Source of the DNA: Struthio camelus
Taxonomy: Eukaryota; Chordata; Aves; Struthioniformes; Struthionidae
Length of the DNA stretch: 64,000 bases
NCBI RefSeq assembly: GCF_040807025.1
Contig: NC_090942.1
Coordinates: forward strand, 65,986,911 to 66,050,910
Reading direction: 5' to 3'
Position 1 is the first letter of the stretch, and every line of letters begins with the position of its first letter. A model generated the notes under the pieces. The model was not told the origin of the DNA and did no database searches. It was given only the letters and a program-made list of their open reading frames with translations. This document shows, piece after piece, positions 34,348 through 49,000 of the stretch. The translations under genes and the position numbers were made by a program.

Positions 34348-36705
34348 CATTCTGAAAACATCCAAGTCTCAATGGCTCCAAGTTAATGCTTTGGAAATCA
34401 TTCTCCATTGTGCAGTTCTGAATGCGTAGAATGTCCCCTCCAATGGAGGGAAATAGAAAAGTGGGCATTGTAAAATATTCAAAGTGCTTTTGAGGAGAGT
34501 TCAGGGAAATCTAAATGTAAGAGCCAGTTGTCTCCAACCAACTTTCTTCAGGAAGCACTGTGGAAAAACAGAATTAAAGGAATGAACAATGTGTTATATA
34601 ACATGGATATTTGCCTTGTATTACAATAGCTCGCGGAGCGTTATAGTTATGTCAGAGATGGTAGAGCTGTGGTTCTGCGAATTGACATAGCAGCAACCAA
34701 ACAATTTGAGAAAAGGTGTATCTTCCATTGTCATTAACTTCCCAGCGAATGACACTTCAGATCATGCTACTAGTGCTAGCAGTAATACATGCTGAGGCCA
34801 ACTAGACTGTTTGTTTCAATATGCTTTGCAAACCATTGATCTTGTATCAAACTCAAGTTGCTATCAACTGGGGAAAGTCTTTAATACCGCTGTCTTTATC
34901 ACGAGCTTGATCCAAATCGGGAAATAAGATTTGGCAGTCAGCGTGGAATTTGCTGCTTAAAATTTTGTTTGCTGTGAGCTGTCGTAAGAGCTGATTCTGT
35001 GATGCCAAGTTTGTTAATGCTTTTCAGACCCTCTTCAGGATCCAGCAGTCTTTTCACCAGTAAAAAAGTTAAAACCTTTAAGGCAGAAGATACCTTTTTG
35101 TATGTGATATTTGACATGGCAATATAAAAGCAGTTAGTGTGTTAAGTCTTCAGCAGTTGCTTACTCTATTATGATAGAAAAGGGTTTTTGGTTTTTTTTA
35201 ACCATATTGTGATTACATGTTCAAAGCTGGATACGCTTGACCAGTAAGCCTTACTTTATGCCAAGCAATAGAATTACGTAACTATTCGGCACCATCTTCT
35301 GCAGTGGCGCTATAATGATGTCCATTTATAACAAATATGAACAGTAAGTCTGTTCTTTTTTTAAACTTTTTAATTTCCATGCTTATTTACATGTGTGGGA
35401 GTGATTTTTTTTAAAAACTGTAGTTACCTTGCAGCCTGCTTTTAATGTCTCTCAGAGCAAAGGTTGAGGGAACACAGCTGCAAGCTGTTTCATGGAAGAT
35501 GAGAAAAGGGAATGTGGAATGAAGTAAGGAGTGAGTTAGATTACTGATGCAGTCAGGTGGTTTCCCCTTCTCCCTCCCAAAAGGCCTCTTGCCTTCCTAA
35601 AATAGCAGATTCTGGTTTCAATGCGGATAGCCTCTGGAGGTGAGGAGCAGAGCTGACCCTGTTTGAGGCAAAATCCAGTTTCCTCATATTAAGAAAAATG
35701 TATTAATATGTTAATTTGAGCCCTAAGAGCACAATGCTTGGAGAGGTCTATTGATTCAATGGCAGCTGCAACAGAGGGGTAGAGACGTACAGAGTAGAAG
35801 AGCATTACAGAAGTTGGGGATTTTCAGATAAAAATAGTTTCTGAGAATAAATAGTGCTTGAGGCTACAGTTCAGTCATTCATCACCATTTAGCAAACTGT
35901 GAGGTTCACTTTTAAACTGGACCCTGCTCCTCTGAGGCCTGCCAGCACTATTTCAGTTCATTAAATGTTTTGTGAGAGCATTATAAAAAAACATTCGTCC
36001 TCACCAGTTTCCACAGAATTCCAGTGTAGGTTGTACCTTGCCAATTTTCTCTGTTTAGTTTTAGGTGATACCATCACTGAGTGCCTGTGGGGAAGGAAGA
36101 GAAAGGCAAGGAAATTTCTAATGCCTCAATCCAAATGCCTGCTTTGGCACTGCTCCACAGCTAGCTAGCAGTGTAAATGAAATTGAATTTTACTGTCTCC
36201 AAATAATATTTTTGGAGCACCTCGCCCATCTGTGCAAGTTTTCTTCCCAGCAGTAAGGGGGAAAACAGACAGACTAGGTGGGAAGATAAGGTGGGGGGGG
36301 AGGGGAAGCTCATCTTTGCTCCAGCATGCCTCCCTGTGCATGTAGAGGCTGCTCTCGATGAGGCTGGTCCAGCTGGCAGTGGAGGCAGGAGCAGCAGGAG
36401 GACTGCCAGCAGCAGGGCTGAGGGAGCCCATTCCTCAGGCGAGTGTGCAAAGTTGGTCTTGCTCTTCTCATCCACTGAGAAGGATAGACCACTCTGCTGT
36501 TGCCTTTACCATCTAACTTTGCTGCCTGCGTCAGCCTGCAGCCTCAGGCTGTTCCTAGGGATTAGGAGGGTAAAGAAACCAGGTAATTGCACTTGATGGG
36601 TACATTTTGAGACATGAGGAATTCCCTGTATGTTGATGCAAGTAGTAAATATAGAGATATCTATGGAAGTTACAGTGTCTGTGTCTGAGGCAAGCAATGC
36701 AAATG

Positions 36706-36730
36706 ACCGAATTGGCTTCTCCAATTCGGT
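36706..36730. repeat. Hairpin with 10-bp perfect stem
   Basis: ACCGAATTGG and CCAATTCGGT are exact inverse complements separated by CTTCT. The flanks are not T-rich, so it does not look like a polymerase III or other terminator. Confidence 0.9.
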
Positions 36731-39700
36731 TCCATATGATAGCAGGTGCAAAACCTATTTTGTTGTTGGGTTTTGTTTCTCTGTGTCATGAGAACAATGG
36801 CATTAGTTTCATGGCCTATTACAGATGTTTTGACTATTGCGTTTAAAGCTTCCTTGTCTTGACAAGACCACTAGTAAAACGGACGTTTTGTTTTGTTTTA
36901 GTTACACCTCTCTCACGTCATGTGTCTCAAAGCGCAAAAAAGCCCTAACAGTGCAACACAAATGTACGTGCCCTTCTGTGGTCAGCAATACAAGGTTCAC
37001 AGTCTGGAGCATCTTTGCCTCTGTAAGAGAAGTAATCAAAATGTGCTTGATGCTGCATGTAGGTAGTTCCCATATCAAAAAAACAAACAAAAAAACAGGC
37101 AAAACCGGAATTTCATTCTGCAAACAACAATGGTAAGAATAATATTTGCTCAGAATGCAAATTTTAAGACTTAGGTGATGCTTTGCTACTCACTTTGGTA
37201 GAGGGTTATGAACTGCTCTAGTGGGAAAGGTAACGCCATCTGTTGTTACCTTTTAGAAAATGATACGTGAAGGGGCATGGACATAGAAAGAGCTTATGAG
37301 AAAGGTGGCACCTCTAATACAGTGTGATTTCTGCAGTATTATGGCACTGCAAGCCCCCAGGCTGCTTTGGGACAGCTGAATTTCTTTGTTCTGTTTTAGT
37401 ATTGAGATCTTTTCCTCAGCGCACCAGGAATTACAATCAGCCTGTCAAATGGAGAAGACTACTAATACAGGGCCACATCCTCCAAACGTTATGTAGGTAA
37501 AGTTGATGCTTTAGCAAGAGCTTCATCCAAGGAAGGACTATATTATTCAGTCTAAGATTTAGGAAGGATGTCTGTCCCTTTGTTTTGGTGATAAATGCCT
37601 CAAAATGAGGCTCAAATGTGTCATAATGCTAGTAAATGGTTGCGATTGTTCGGGTACTTCTTGCAGCAGAAGCTCATTGCTTTCATTGAAGGTGCCTTTG
37701 GAGTGAAGTACAAGCTAGTAAGTTTAAAAATAGATCAAGAGATGGTTCTGATGCTCTGCCTTAATTCTGGTAGGACAATACTTCATTTCTTTAGTTTGAA
37801 CAACAAAAATTACTCATTCAGTAGTAGCCTTCTGCTCCCCAACCCCCCATATTAAACAGAAATAGTTTGAGTTTCTCAGTCTACCTACCTGGGATGGTTT
37901 GCCCTCAGTTTTCTCATGAAAAACCTATTTTTTATCTTAGTGACTTAATTTTCCTTCTGGTGCTGAAGAAAGGTCCCTGAGATGCTCTAATTGCTTGTGC
38001 CACCTGACTGCCTGGCTTGTTTGGATTGCTGCGTTCCCAGAGGTCACAAAGATGTTTTTGTTTGTGTGAGAGTCACTTGCTTTTATTAGAAGCCTGCCTG
38101 GGTGCAGCTGATATGCAGTAGAGACCGACGGGTGGAAAAAAATCTACTGGCTCTCTCTAAGGCCAACAGATAGGATTTTCAGCAATCTTCCCAAAACACT
38201 GACAGTTTTGATTCGGGAAACTTAATTTCATTTCCCTCATTAAATCTTTAGCACTTTATTAAGTGGTTCCTTCAGTCTATGTTTCTTGTCTGATTTGCAT
38301 GTTGTCAGATGCTTTTGCTAATATCTGTAGTGGATATTTGTTTAAATGATTATTTGGCAGAAGTGTAGGAGCAGGCATGTGTGTAATTGCCATTGGTACA
38401 GGAGTTAGTATCATATGGGATCAGCATTCTTGCTCCATGCTGCAGCCCTTCTCTTCTAGGTTTATTTAGGCAGCAGAAGGGGGAAAAAGCCAGCAGAAAG
38501 CCAGTTACAGTGCTGAGCTCCTCTGGCCGGTTTTATGTTGACTAGAGCCCTGCAGAGTTCCACAGAGCCTACAGGCTGCTCTCATTTTTCCGTCTTGTAA
38601 CAATCATGAATAGACCAACTGAGGATTTATAAAGAGCTCCAGGGATTATGGACTACATCAATAGGGGTAGCTATATTGAATGTAATTTTTAGGAACTTCC
38701 CTGTGCTTGCAAGATGGCTGGGGAACTGTGTTTATGGGTGATAAACGGAACAGAGCTTGTTTTTTCCTCTTTGTGCCTGTTTGTTGTTTGCTGCTGAGTT
38801 TAGTTTGTGTTTTGGAGTCATTAATATTAAGTGGCCGTTCAGATGATAAGCATATGTGTTTTAAGAGATGTTAGGCTAGTCTCTCAGTCACTTCTAATTT
38901 AAACCCCAATCTTGCCAAGTTTTATGCATTAGACTAGCGTTACCTGCCATGAGTTACCCAATGAGAACAGTGGGATTATTTGGACGATGTAAATGTAAAA
39001 AGGCATATGAAACCTTTGCTTGATCAGTGTCTTAATTTATAAGATTGCCACAATTAGTTGAAGTGAAAAATCAGTGCACCTTGTAATGTGCACCCTTCAT
39101 ATGTGGGGATGAAATCCCTTGTGATAAGCTTTGAGCAATATGTTTACTTGGGACCTTTGATAGCCTCATTCACTATCTTCCCGGATGTTCATTTAAGCAT
39201 GAGCTGCTCATGTGTGTTATGTTAAAAGTGAAACTTTTGGACAACTGCTTTTCTCCTTTTCTTTCTGAGATAAACTTCTTTTTTCCATCAGTGCTAATAA
39301 CTGTACCTTTCTAAGGCACAGAGTGGGTCAGGCACAACCCATTGATAAATCTGTCACTCTGCAACCTCTGGTCTTGTAACGATTCTGACTTTGTCCAGAT
39401 GATAAATGGAGACTGCCATTTTTCCACTGAGATCAGCCTTTGTTTTTGGCTGAAAGGAGCCAACTTTTGGGCTTAACACTTAAAGTGCTTTTATACAGCT
39501 GCCTGAAATCAGAAAGATGGGAAAGTGGGGACACTTTCTCTCCCCATGCCCAACTAACAACACAACTGATCACATTTTCATGGTGAAAAAATCAAAAGTT
39601 CCAAAGGGGATAAAAATGGGAGGAAAAATTAGTGAAACTACTTGCTTTTATACACTGTTTTGATCTAGAGAAGTTATTTTTAGGCTGCTTTCAAAAACAT

Positions 39701-40000
39701 TTATAGGTCCTTTTAATCGTTTGCAGTTGAGTTAATATCTACAAGCTCTTCTTTTTATTCAGTAGAATAGTGTGAAATGTGGTCCTTGCCTCTCTTTGAC
39801 TGTTTCTCTATGCCCAGATACAGCATATCAATGTTAATTTGCACTAAGAGGAAGAGCTCTTGCGAATAGCTGGAATTTGAATTGTACTGTACCAGGAAAG
39901 GTGTTTAAAAAAAAAAAATTACGATATGCACTTTGTTCATTTAATTGTATGTACTATAGTTTAGTTTGAATTATTTATGATTGCATCTCCAAGAAAGCAG

Positions 40001-43000
40001 TCTTGTGATTAATAACCCTTCTTTCTTGTGTTAACTGTAGGTTGAGTGGATTAAAATGAAGTAGTCTTTGAAGTTATGGAGACTGTTAATTTTTTAAATA
40101 GATGTATAGATGCTTATACCTCAACATTGTGTTTTATACACAGATATGAGAAACTTTGCAAACTGTAGTGGTGTATAGTGGAAATGTCTGTTTTTCCTAA
40201 TCTTAGGATTCTCATTTGCACAGCATCTACTGTAAATGACAAGTTAAATCCTTTCTGTATTGACACTTTTAACATGTGCAATAAGGGTCTAATTCTAGTT
40301 GGGATTTTACCAACTGAGATTTCTCAAGTAATTATAGGTGGGAATTTATTGTGTTGTTTAAATGGAAAATTCTGAAACTAACAAACAAAACCTAAACCAC
40401 AGAAAGTTTGAGAAGTGTAATTTATGTGCTTAAGTCAGGAAAAAATGAAGTTTAAATATTTCACGTAAGGCCTATCAAAATGGAATTAAGATCTTGAGTT
40501 ACTGAATTCTATTCCAGGTCAGTGGAACTCCAGTTTGTATCTGAACTCTTGCAGTATTTAATGGGTATTGAGGAAATATTAGTTTTTCATGATGCCACAT
40601 GATAACTAGCTGATATCAGATTGGATTTTGGTGATTGTGATGTCTCGCAAAAGTAATAGCATAGTACCCTGCAATGGGTAGTGAGGCACAGAAACAGAAA
40701 GCTAAATATTTTCTCAAATATATCCTTTTCTGATCACTTAAAAAAAAATTATGCTGTTTCAGTGTTGGAATGAAAAATTTTGTGAGTTTTTATGTAAAAT
40801 AAAATAACTTTTTTGCAAAGTATACCTTTGAAAATTAGACTATTTTAATAGAAATGGAATTATGATGCAATATTTTTCCTAAAGATATGTATATATTATT
40901 TGTAGCTGTTCCATAGGATATTGTGATCCCCCCCCCCCCCCATATAATCATTGATTCTCTTGAAAAACAGATTTTAGCCTTTGTTCAAGGTTAGGTGGAG
41001 TCTTGGCCTAGAAAAGATATATATGGAGGTGCTAACAGGAACCTTATTGTCCAGTGTTCACTGTCTGATGCAGTAGGTGATTTATGTGAAATGAAGCGGG
41101 AATTTGTTTTTATCACATTGATACGTCTCTCTCCTGCTCCCCCAAGTTAAAAAAAATAACCTAGGCCTAGACTTTTTTTTTTTTTCTCTCCAGTAGCTGA
41201 ACTTCCACACTCCAGCCGCTTTTCCCAGGTAAGCTGCCTGCATTGCACAGTCTCACCTACTGACCCTCTCACCTACTTCCCTAGTTTTCATACTCTGATT
41301 CCTATCTGATCCCAGTTTTGCTGTCTTGCAATGCAAAGCTATTAAAGGCTGCTCTTGCTTCTGTAGCATAAGCAAAGGCTGTATCAGGCTGTGAATTAGA
41401 CCTGAATTTTTCTAAGACACGGATCAAACCTTGCAAGCAGCAGTCCACCCACACAAGATATGAAAGTGGATGGAAGAGCACGGGTCAAGTTTTGCATAAC
41501 CAGGGGTTATGTGGTGTGCTTAAAACCCTTTGCAAGTATTTTTCATCTTCCTTAGCTTTAAACGTGCATAGGTCTGAAATGGATTTTCCTCTGATAAACT
41601 TTCCCTGTGGACAAAAACAAACTGTTCTAGAGTTGAAGATGTATTTCCATACCTATGAATAGTTGAAGTTTCCTTAATCTTAATTCTGAATTTCTTTGTC
41701 TCAAATATCCTTATTTACATTACCATGACTCTTGTTTGCTTTAACTTCTCTACTATTTAAATAGCTTATTAGGTCTCCTTTCATAAACATAAAGCGTTCT
41801 GCCCATGTCTCTCACTTTCAGTGAGTTTTTACAGCCCCACACTAAGTTTCAAATAAGCAAAACACTTAAACTTGTTTACTTCTAGGCATGTTGACAATTC
41901 ATGCTCTTGTTTTAGTGAGCACACTTAACTAAAATTTAAGTTAACATTTTGTAATTGCATTACAATGCCCAGAGTCAAACTTTTTTCATCTTACAGTTTA
42001 AAATTTTAGAAGCTCTATTATTAATTTTTGTCTAATCTGAGATGACTCTTCTGCTAAGCACGAGCATATGATATCTTTTGCCTCAGGGACTTTTTTGGTG
42101 TCTAGAAGTTAGTTAATTCAGTAACCACTGATATATGGTGGTATGTAAATACATATAATTATTTTCCTTCTGTTAGGCTTCCATGTATCTGTGATGACTT
42201 TTACCTGATATTTCTGTTGCCTAAGTGCCTGGTTATTTAAGAGGACAAAGGTTTCCATATTAATGACCAAACTCATCATTTCATGTGAATAAGACATTTT
42301 GTTACCTTGTTTTTTGTTTGTTCTTCCATAAACTTCATAAATGCACTAAACAGCACTGTCCTGGGCTGATTCTTCAGGCACTATTTGTCTACCAGCTCGC
42401 TTCCAAACAAAGAATTGATTATTGTTCTTACCTTGGATAGTTCCTTGACCTTACCTCTTAAACCATAGTTACAGAGTTCTGCTGATAGCCTCTATTGGGA
42501 GACTTTTCTTTTTTCTCCTCAAAGTCTTTGAAAATCCAGACAACTGGCATCTAGTAATGTACAGCCAATGTACTAACTCTTTTTAGAGGAATCTCATAGG
42601 TTAGAGAGGCATGATTTGTCTGCGTGAAAACTGTGCTTTTTCTAGACTTATGTGGTTTGTGCGGCTTCTATTTTGGACTATCTGCTTTACACCTGCCTTT
42701 AACTGTTTTTTCTCAGCTCTGGTTCCTAGTGCTGGAATGCAGTTTACTGCAGTCTAGTTTCTCAAGTTGTTTCACTTTTTTCCTTAACTCTGTCTGGCAG
42801 TTTTGCCTCAAGTTCTTTACTTGTATAACCCTGGGATATGCGTTTCTCTTCCCTGCTTTGAAGTGAAGACTGAAGCAGAGGGGTCATTTAACTTCCACAC
42901 AATCTCTTTATCCTCTCTCATTGCCTTCTTTGTGTAACGATAGTTTACAGGACCCACCAGCTCTTCTGGAGTTCCTGTTTCCTAAGTCTTTGAGGAATGC

Positions 43001-46000
43001 CTTATTGCTTGTCACTGTGTTTGCCTCCATGTTCTTCAGGCTTGCTTCTGACTCTCTTAACCTTTGTTTTACATCTCACCTGCCAAAGTTGTTCTTTTCT
43101 TTTAGTATCACTTGGGCTGGATTTCCATTTTCTTTGTTAAAGATATCTTATTTGTGAATAAATCCTTATACTACATTTAAAAAAAATCTATTTTTCTGAG
43201 TTGCTAGCAGTCCCTTTGGTGATTGTCCTTTGGCATCCTTTCAGAATGTCCGTGTTCATGCCTTGCATGCTTTATTAAAGGAAAGTTCAGAAGTGACTCC
43301 CAAATACTGTGTTTCTTGAAGTCCAGTTCTGTAAGAACTGGTAATAACCTCCCAAGCATAACATTCACCGTAATTATATAGTAACTTTGGGATGAAGATT
43401 TGAAAAGATTGTCTGGGAATTAAATATTTACATCCCCCTGAAATGTATCTTAACTGTGGATGTTCTCCATTACTTTGGAAATTAGCCTAGAAAGGTAGTC
43501 CTGCTTAATTCCTAAATCAATTATTTTCTGTGGCTTTGGACTAATTGTAGCCCTTCCTCCTGAAAGCTTCAAACCAGCTGCCACCATATCAATTGCTTAT
43601 GCTGAAAAGAGATCATTTATGAAAATTATATCTCTCTTTGACATTTGTATAAAGCAATAATGTCGTCATCCTTTCACCACTAATTGTTTTGCATAGAGCA
43701 ACTCCAGTCTGAATTGGAGGCTTGTATTCTACCATCCCCGAGATTGTAGCTCAGAATTTCTGGTTTTAAAAACTCTCCTAACGTACCTCCGTAAGAGGAA
43801 ATGCTCGTTGAAGAGATCCTGAAGTCTGTAGGCCTTCAGACTTGTACTTCTGACTCTGTCTGTCTTCCCCATCTTACTGGATGTGTGTATATAGATGGCT
43901 CAAGATTGTATGCTTTCTACTTTTAGAAGAACCCCCTGAAAACATCTTAGCTAAAGGCCTCATCCAAAGTCCACTGAGTAACTAAAATATATAAGTTCAC
44001 TGCATTTTGGACCAGGCTATACAGTTTGTGGCTGCCTTTATCATTAACACTTGATCAAACCCTGCTCCAAGAAGCTGTTTGTGATCTCAGAAATGCAAGC
44101 TGATTGCACTCAAGAACCTCTAATTTGACACGTTGGTTCTTTCCAGCTGTAGTAAACGGACAACTGTTTGGAATATCCAGTGGACGCTTTCCATTTTTCC
44201 CGTACATCTAGCCACACTCAACTAATCTGATGCTGACTTAGTCTCTCTGCATCTTACAGAGAATGTTTTTAATGTTAACTGCTGTTAGTAACACTCATAC
44301 TTCTAAAATGTCTTTCATCTAACTCCTAGAACTATCCATATTCTGAGCAAAATTGATGCCTCCCCTCATTTCTATTGTGCAAAATTATGAGTTAGCAAGT
44401 TCAGATTACAGGCTCTTTGAGGTTATTACCTTTAAGTAATGAATCTCAACACAAATCTTTGATTTCCTGAATGGGAGGCATCTTTTGTTGTACCCTTCAT
44501 TTTGAAGCTATCATCTGACATGATCCATGTTGGTGGTGAGGGCAGGGTTTGGGCACCTCAGTATAATGTCACTGCAGTCTCTTCCCCAAGTCGCATCTCT
44601 GTGCAAAGAGGGGGTGGGGGAGACAGGGAAGAATAGTGTATTCTTACCACTAATGTCACAACAAGCAATCTCAAAGTCTCAGTGCTGCTTCTTTCTCTTT
44701 TGATGTACACTGGCAGTTCTTTAGCAAAAACAAATCAACTTACACAAACATATGCCAAGAGCAGGAAGAGAAGGCTGATAGACCAGGAAGAGAGAAATGT
44801 GCTGCTCTACCTAAGCAGGTGTGGTGTTTTTGTTTTTTTTTGGTTTATTGTTTGTATTTTTGGCTGGTGGGAGAAAACTTACAGTAATGATTACTAATCA
44901 CAAAGGTCACTCAAGCCCATTCTTAAATTTGTATTTTTAAAGAACAGGAACTGTAAAGGCATATATAGAGAGGAAAGAGAGGAAGTCATGAAACTCAGTT
45001 AGGTACATAAAAGTGCTCTTCCTTGATGCTTAGCAGAATAGGGCATGCAGGTTAGTAATGTGCATTGCCACTTGTAAGTCCCATCTCTCAGCTATAAGCC
45101 TGTTAACTGGGTTGGGCTGGACTTAAGAGGAGCTTGTTTCTATTCTTGATGAGCTCAAGTGGCTTTTAAGTAGGATGCTATGAACGGGCACAGGGCTTAG
45201 TGCTGCTTGTCATCATGTGACTCTCTAAATGCATTACAGCTTTTGCTGTGACACACAAAGTAGCAGCAGCAGTAGAAGCAAATTGAGGTTGCAGTTAACT
45301 TGCTTCTTCTAATAATGGAGCTTTTAGATCATCTGCCAATAACACCTCTGAAAGTGGCAAATAAAGAAGCCCAGGAGGTGACAACTAGTAACTTCTAATT
45401 ATAGTAAATCACAGTTTAAGCTGAATGAGAAAGAAAACATGTCTATTTTTAATAGTACTTCACTGTGCATAGGCTTTGGAAATTAAATAACCTAACCTTT
45501 CTTAATAGCACGCCTGTGTTTCACATTCTGCCATTCTGCTGTTTTTGCTGCTGGAATAAATTGCACAGTCAGGGGATTTTAGGGAAAGAATATCTTAGTC
45601 TATTGATCAGAGCTCAGTGGAAATATTTTTGTCCAATGAGAGGTAGAAACAAACACCACCAGCCTCCTGGGACTGGAGTGAGCCTTATGTTTTGTATAGT
45701 GGGTCTATGGGATGTTGACTGCTCTGTTAACACAACAGTGCTGTACTAGCATGCTGATAATGCTAGTGTACTCTGCTGTTTTGGTGTTCCCCACTGGCAC
45801 AGGTAGAATTCATTGTCTTATGGTGTGGGGTTTCAATATCTGTGATTTAAAAGCCGCATGTAGCTCTCTGAGATCCCAGAATAGTCTGTCATTGATCTGC
45901 TGCTCCCTTTTTTTCTCCTGTTTGCATGATGCAACAGCAAGTACACTTACAGAACTTGCAAATTTATAACAAGCATGCTAAAAGTCAAAGTGCTCCTGAT

Positions 46001-49000
46001 GAACTTTGCCTCAATTTGAGAGAATCTGTCCAGTTTTACACGGAGAAATGAAACATGCTGTTCTTTGAGATTTATAAAATGCACAGCTATAAAATTGGGA
46101 AATGTAGTTGTAGCACAGCAGAAGATGGTGTGACAGCAAACAGTTACTGTACAACTGCAGAGGATGCTGAGTGTTCATCCACTAACCCATTTGCCTTTGG
46201 AGAGCTGAGGTCTTATCCTGGTTTGTAGTGGTCTCTGATAACTTTGCGTATGGACTAGCTCAGCTACTGGATGCCTAATGTCATAACGCATTTTGGCCTG
46301 AGAATTTGCATCTCTGACTAAGAATCAAGTATAGGAACTGGGATGTGTTTGACTACATTTAGCAGTAGTAACTAGTCCTCCAAAATTAAAAAGTGATGAA
46401 TAGTCATTATGCTTATCCTGCTTGCTACTACTTCAGCATCTGCTCCTTTAGATGGTTTAGGGTTTTCAGGTGGAGATCTCTCCCGGTGTTTGGGATTGGC
46501 ATTTGATTCCTCTGACATCTACTGTAACTGTCAAGACAGAAGAAGTTGGTGTCCAAGAAAGGACCGTCAGAACAGACAATTACAAGAAGCCCTACACCTG
46601 AGGGCAGAGTTTTATGACATACCACAACAAACCAAGACAGGATATACTGGAAAAGCTCCCCAGCCAAGAGTCATTTTAAAGCCACCTGAGCTGTGAGTGC
46701 TTTTTCCCCTCTCTCAAGGCCAGGCCTGGAACAGCAGGTGGTGCTGCAGGTCTGGGATGAAGTGCTCTGGCACTACTGAGGGGCAGAAGGTGCTGCAGGG
46801 AACGATAAAGAAACATGGGCAATGTGGTAGTAGGTGGTATCTGCAACACAGATAACTGGGGTAGCAATGCATCCTTTTTTGTTTGTTTGTTTTTTTTTTC
46901 CCCTTGTGGCTAGAGCAGGAGTGTGAATACAGAGAAGGTGCTGCAGAACAATGCACACAGTTCTTTGGAAGTCCAGGGAAAGAGAAAAGGGGCAGACATT
47001 TAGTGTGAAATGCATCGGTGGAGTTGTGTGTAGGAAAGCTACATTTCTCCTGCCTGCAGTCAACTTGATGTAGCTAATAGTGTTTAATGCTCTGGGTTTT
47101 GCATCCCTTCCCTTTATCAGTAACATGTTTGCCTTTTAAAGGAAAAGGAAATCTTATTCATGTGTGAAGTACCTTACTGAGAACCAGAAAGAGCACAGTG
47201 CAGTTTGCAGTTGACACAAACAGGATTTATTCTTGGCTGAATAATCTGTTCCTGTGGTCTTGTTGGCCTGTTCCTAAGCAGATATAGATCGAGGTTCCAT
47301 GGAAATCTGGCTTTCTGTGCCATATTGTCAATTCAAAAGTCTTCAGCAGTTTTTTAAAAGCCAGTTGTGATCCAGCCCCATGTCTAGCTCTGCTCCCACA
47401 TTCCCTTCGCCATACTAACTATTTATTTTAAGTTATGGAGCCTGACGCTTGAGAAAAATTCCGTCGTGAATTTACCTGGATTCTCTGATTTCTTTACAGC
47501 ATAAATAGTTCAGGTTGTTTCTTCCTTTCTGCAAGGGGTGGGGAGGGGGAATCTATTGCAGACGGCAAACTGGGTTAAAAAAACCAAGAGATGGAATAAA
47601 CGTACCTTATGTTCCCTTGGATGTAAGGACAAGTTGGGGGAGTATCAGACTGGAAGGGCGATCAGAGACAGAGCTCCTTTAAAGTGAATTCTCCGAGAAG
47701 GTGAGGGGCCAACTGGTCTGATGGCAGAAAGTTTGCAGGCTGTTTGAAGAGGCTAGTATTATGGTGTTCCTCAGAGGCCGGGTGTTAAATAGCATCTCTT
47801 TCCTATGTTCCCAGTCACACAGCTACATAAGATAAAAGCTTCGTCGAGCTCCTTTGGATTGATCCTGCAGAATCAAGCAAGCTGTTGTGAGAGGGGTTAA
47901 TTCACACCATCCCCATAGAAGACAAAATGGACCTTTGAAAGAAATGTGGTAATGGGGGTAAACCCATCAATCATGTGAATGCTGCTTTACAGTAATTCAC
48001 AACTGCAGCTTTTTTCTTAAGCAGGGGCTGGCTGAGTCCGATCAATCCCTTGGCTCTAAAATAGGTCTCAGCAGGCAGTAGCTTGGTCCTTGGGGGTTTG
48101 TATGTACATGAAAGCCCCACTTTATATTAACTCCGAGGAAAAGTATTTTTTTTCCCCTCTCTCTAAACCCCTTAGCGCTACTTCAGTATAATTATACTCA
48201 TTGAATACAGTACTGCCAGCCCCGCCTCTCCCCCATTGCTGTCAGGATATTGGCCTAAAAATCACTAGAAAGTCCAAAACAATGATGGGATTCTTTGTTC
48301 TGGCCTTCTATGTAGGTTTTTTATTATTTTAATGTAACCCTTTGGTCACACTTTCAAGTATTTTTTCTTTAAAGCGGAGAGCTGAAAATGCATGTTTATT
48401 TCTTCTTTTAAAATTAATGAAGAACAGGACTTCAGGCTTTAAGGAAAATGCTAAATATTGCAAAACTCGTTGCTAACTGATCTTTGACTATTAACAGTCT
48501 CAGGCATCTGAGGACATCATTCTACCTTTTTGGAAATGGGAAAAGGTGTCGGGAAGAGACAGGAAGCCTCTTTCTACCTGTTCCTTCCCATGTCCATATA
48601 TCAGGGTTGGGTGACATAGGGAAGACCCTGTGGTATTTTCAGGGTTGACAATAAAGAAGGAGTTGTTTTAGCACAATGTGTTCCGGTTCTTTCTAGGACC
48701 GTATGTATGAACCAAACATGTACAGTAAAGGCTGCATCTGTACAACGGTGACTAAAAAGGATTTTAAGGATCATGGTGACAGGCACTGGTACATGAGCTC
48801 TGAATGTAGTGCTGTAGAGAAATGTTTAAAAATAATCCTTAGGCATGTACGGGAGAGGGCCAAACCAGAGAGATGGTACTGATGAGAGCAATGCCAGAAT
48901 GATGCGTTCTTTATTGACCTCTTTTCAAAAGGTGCAAAGCAAAGAGAAAAGAAAGAAAAAATCCTGCAATAAACTAATGGCTGGAGAAGGCTTACACTAA

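Larger units (their letters stand above)
31868..40000 (+). other. PTN: Presumed PTN intron 1, first part
   Basis: No coding sequence is recognisable. The stretch holds a polypurine tract (32351-32403), a CA/TA microsatellite (32530-32582), the 24-bp palindrome (34324-34347) and a 10-bp-stem hairpin (36706-36730). The open frames are short and without similarity to anything I know. Confidence 0.5.
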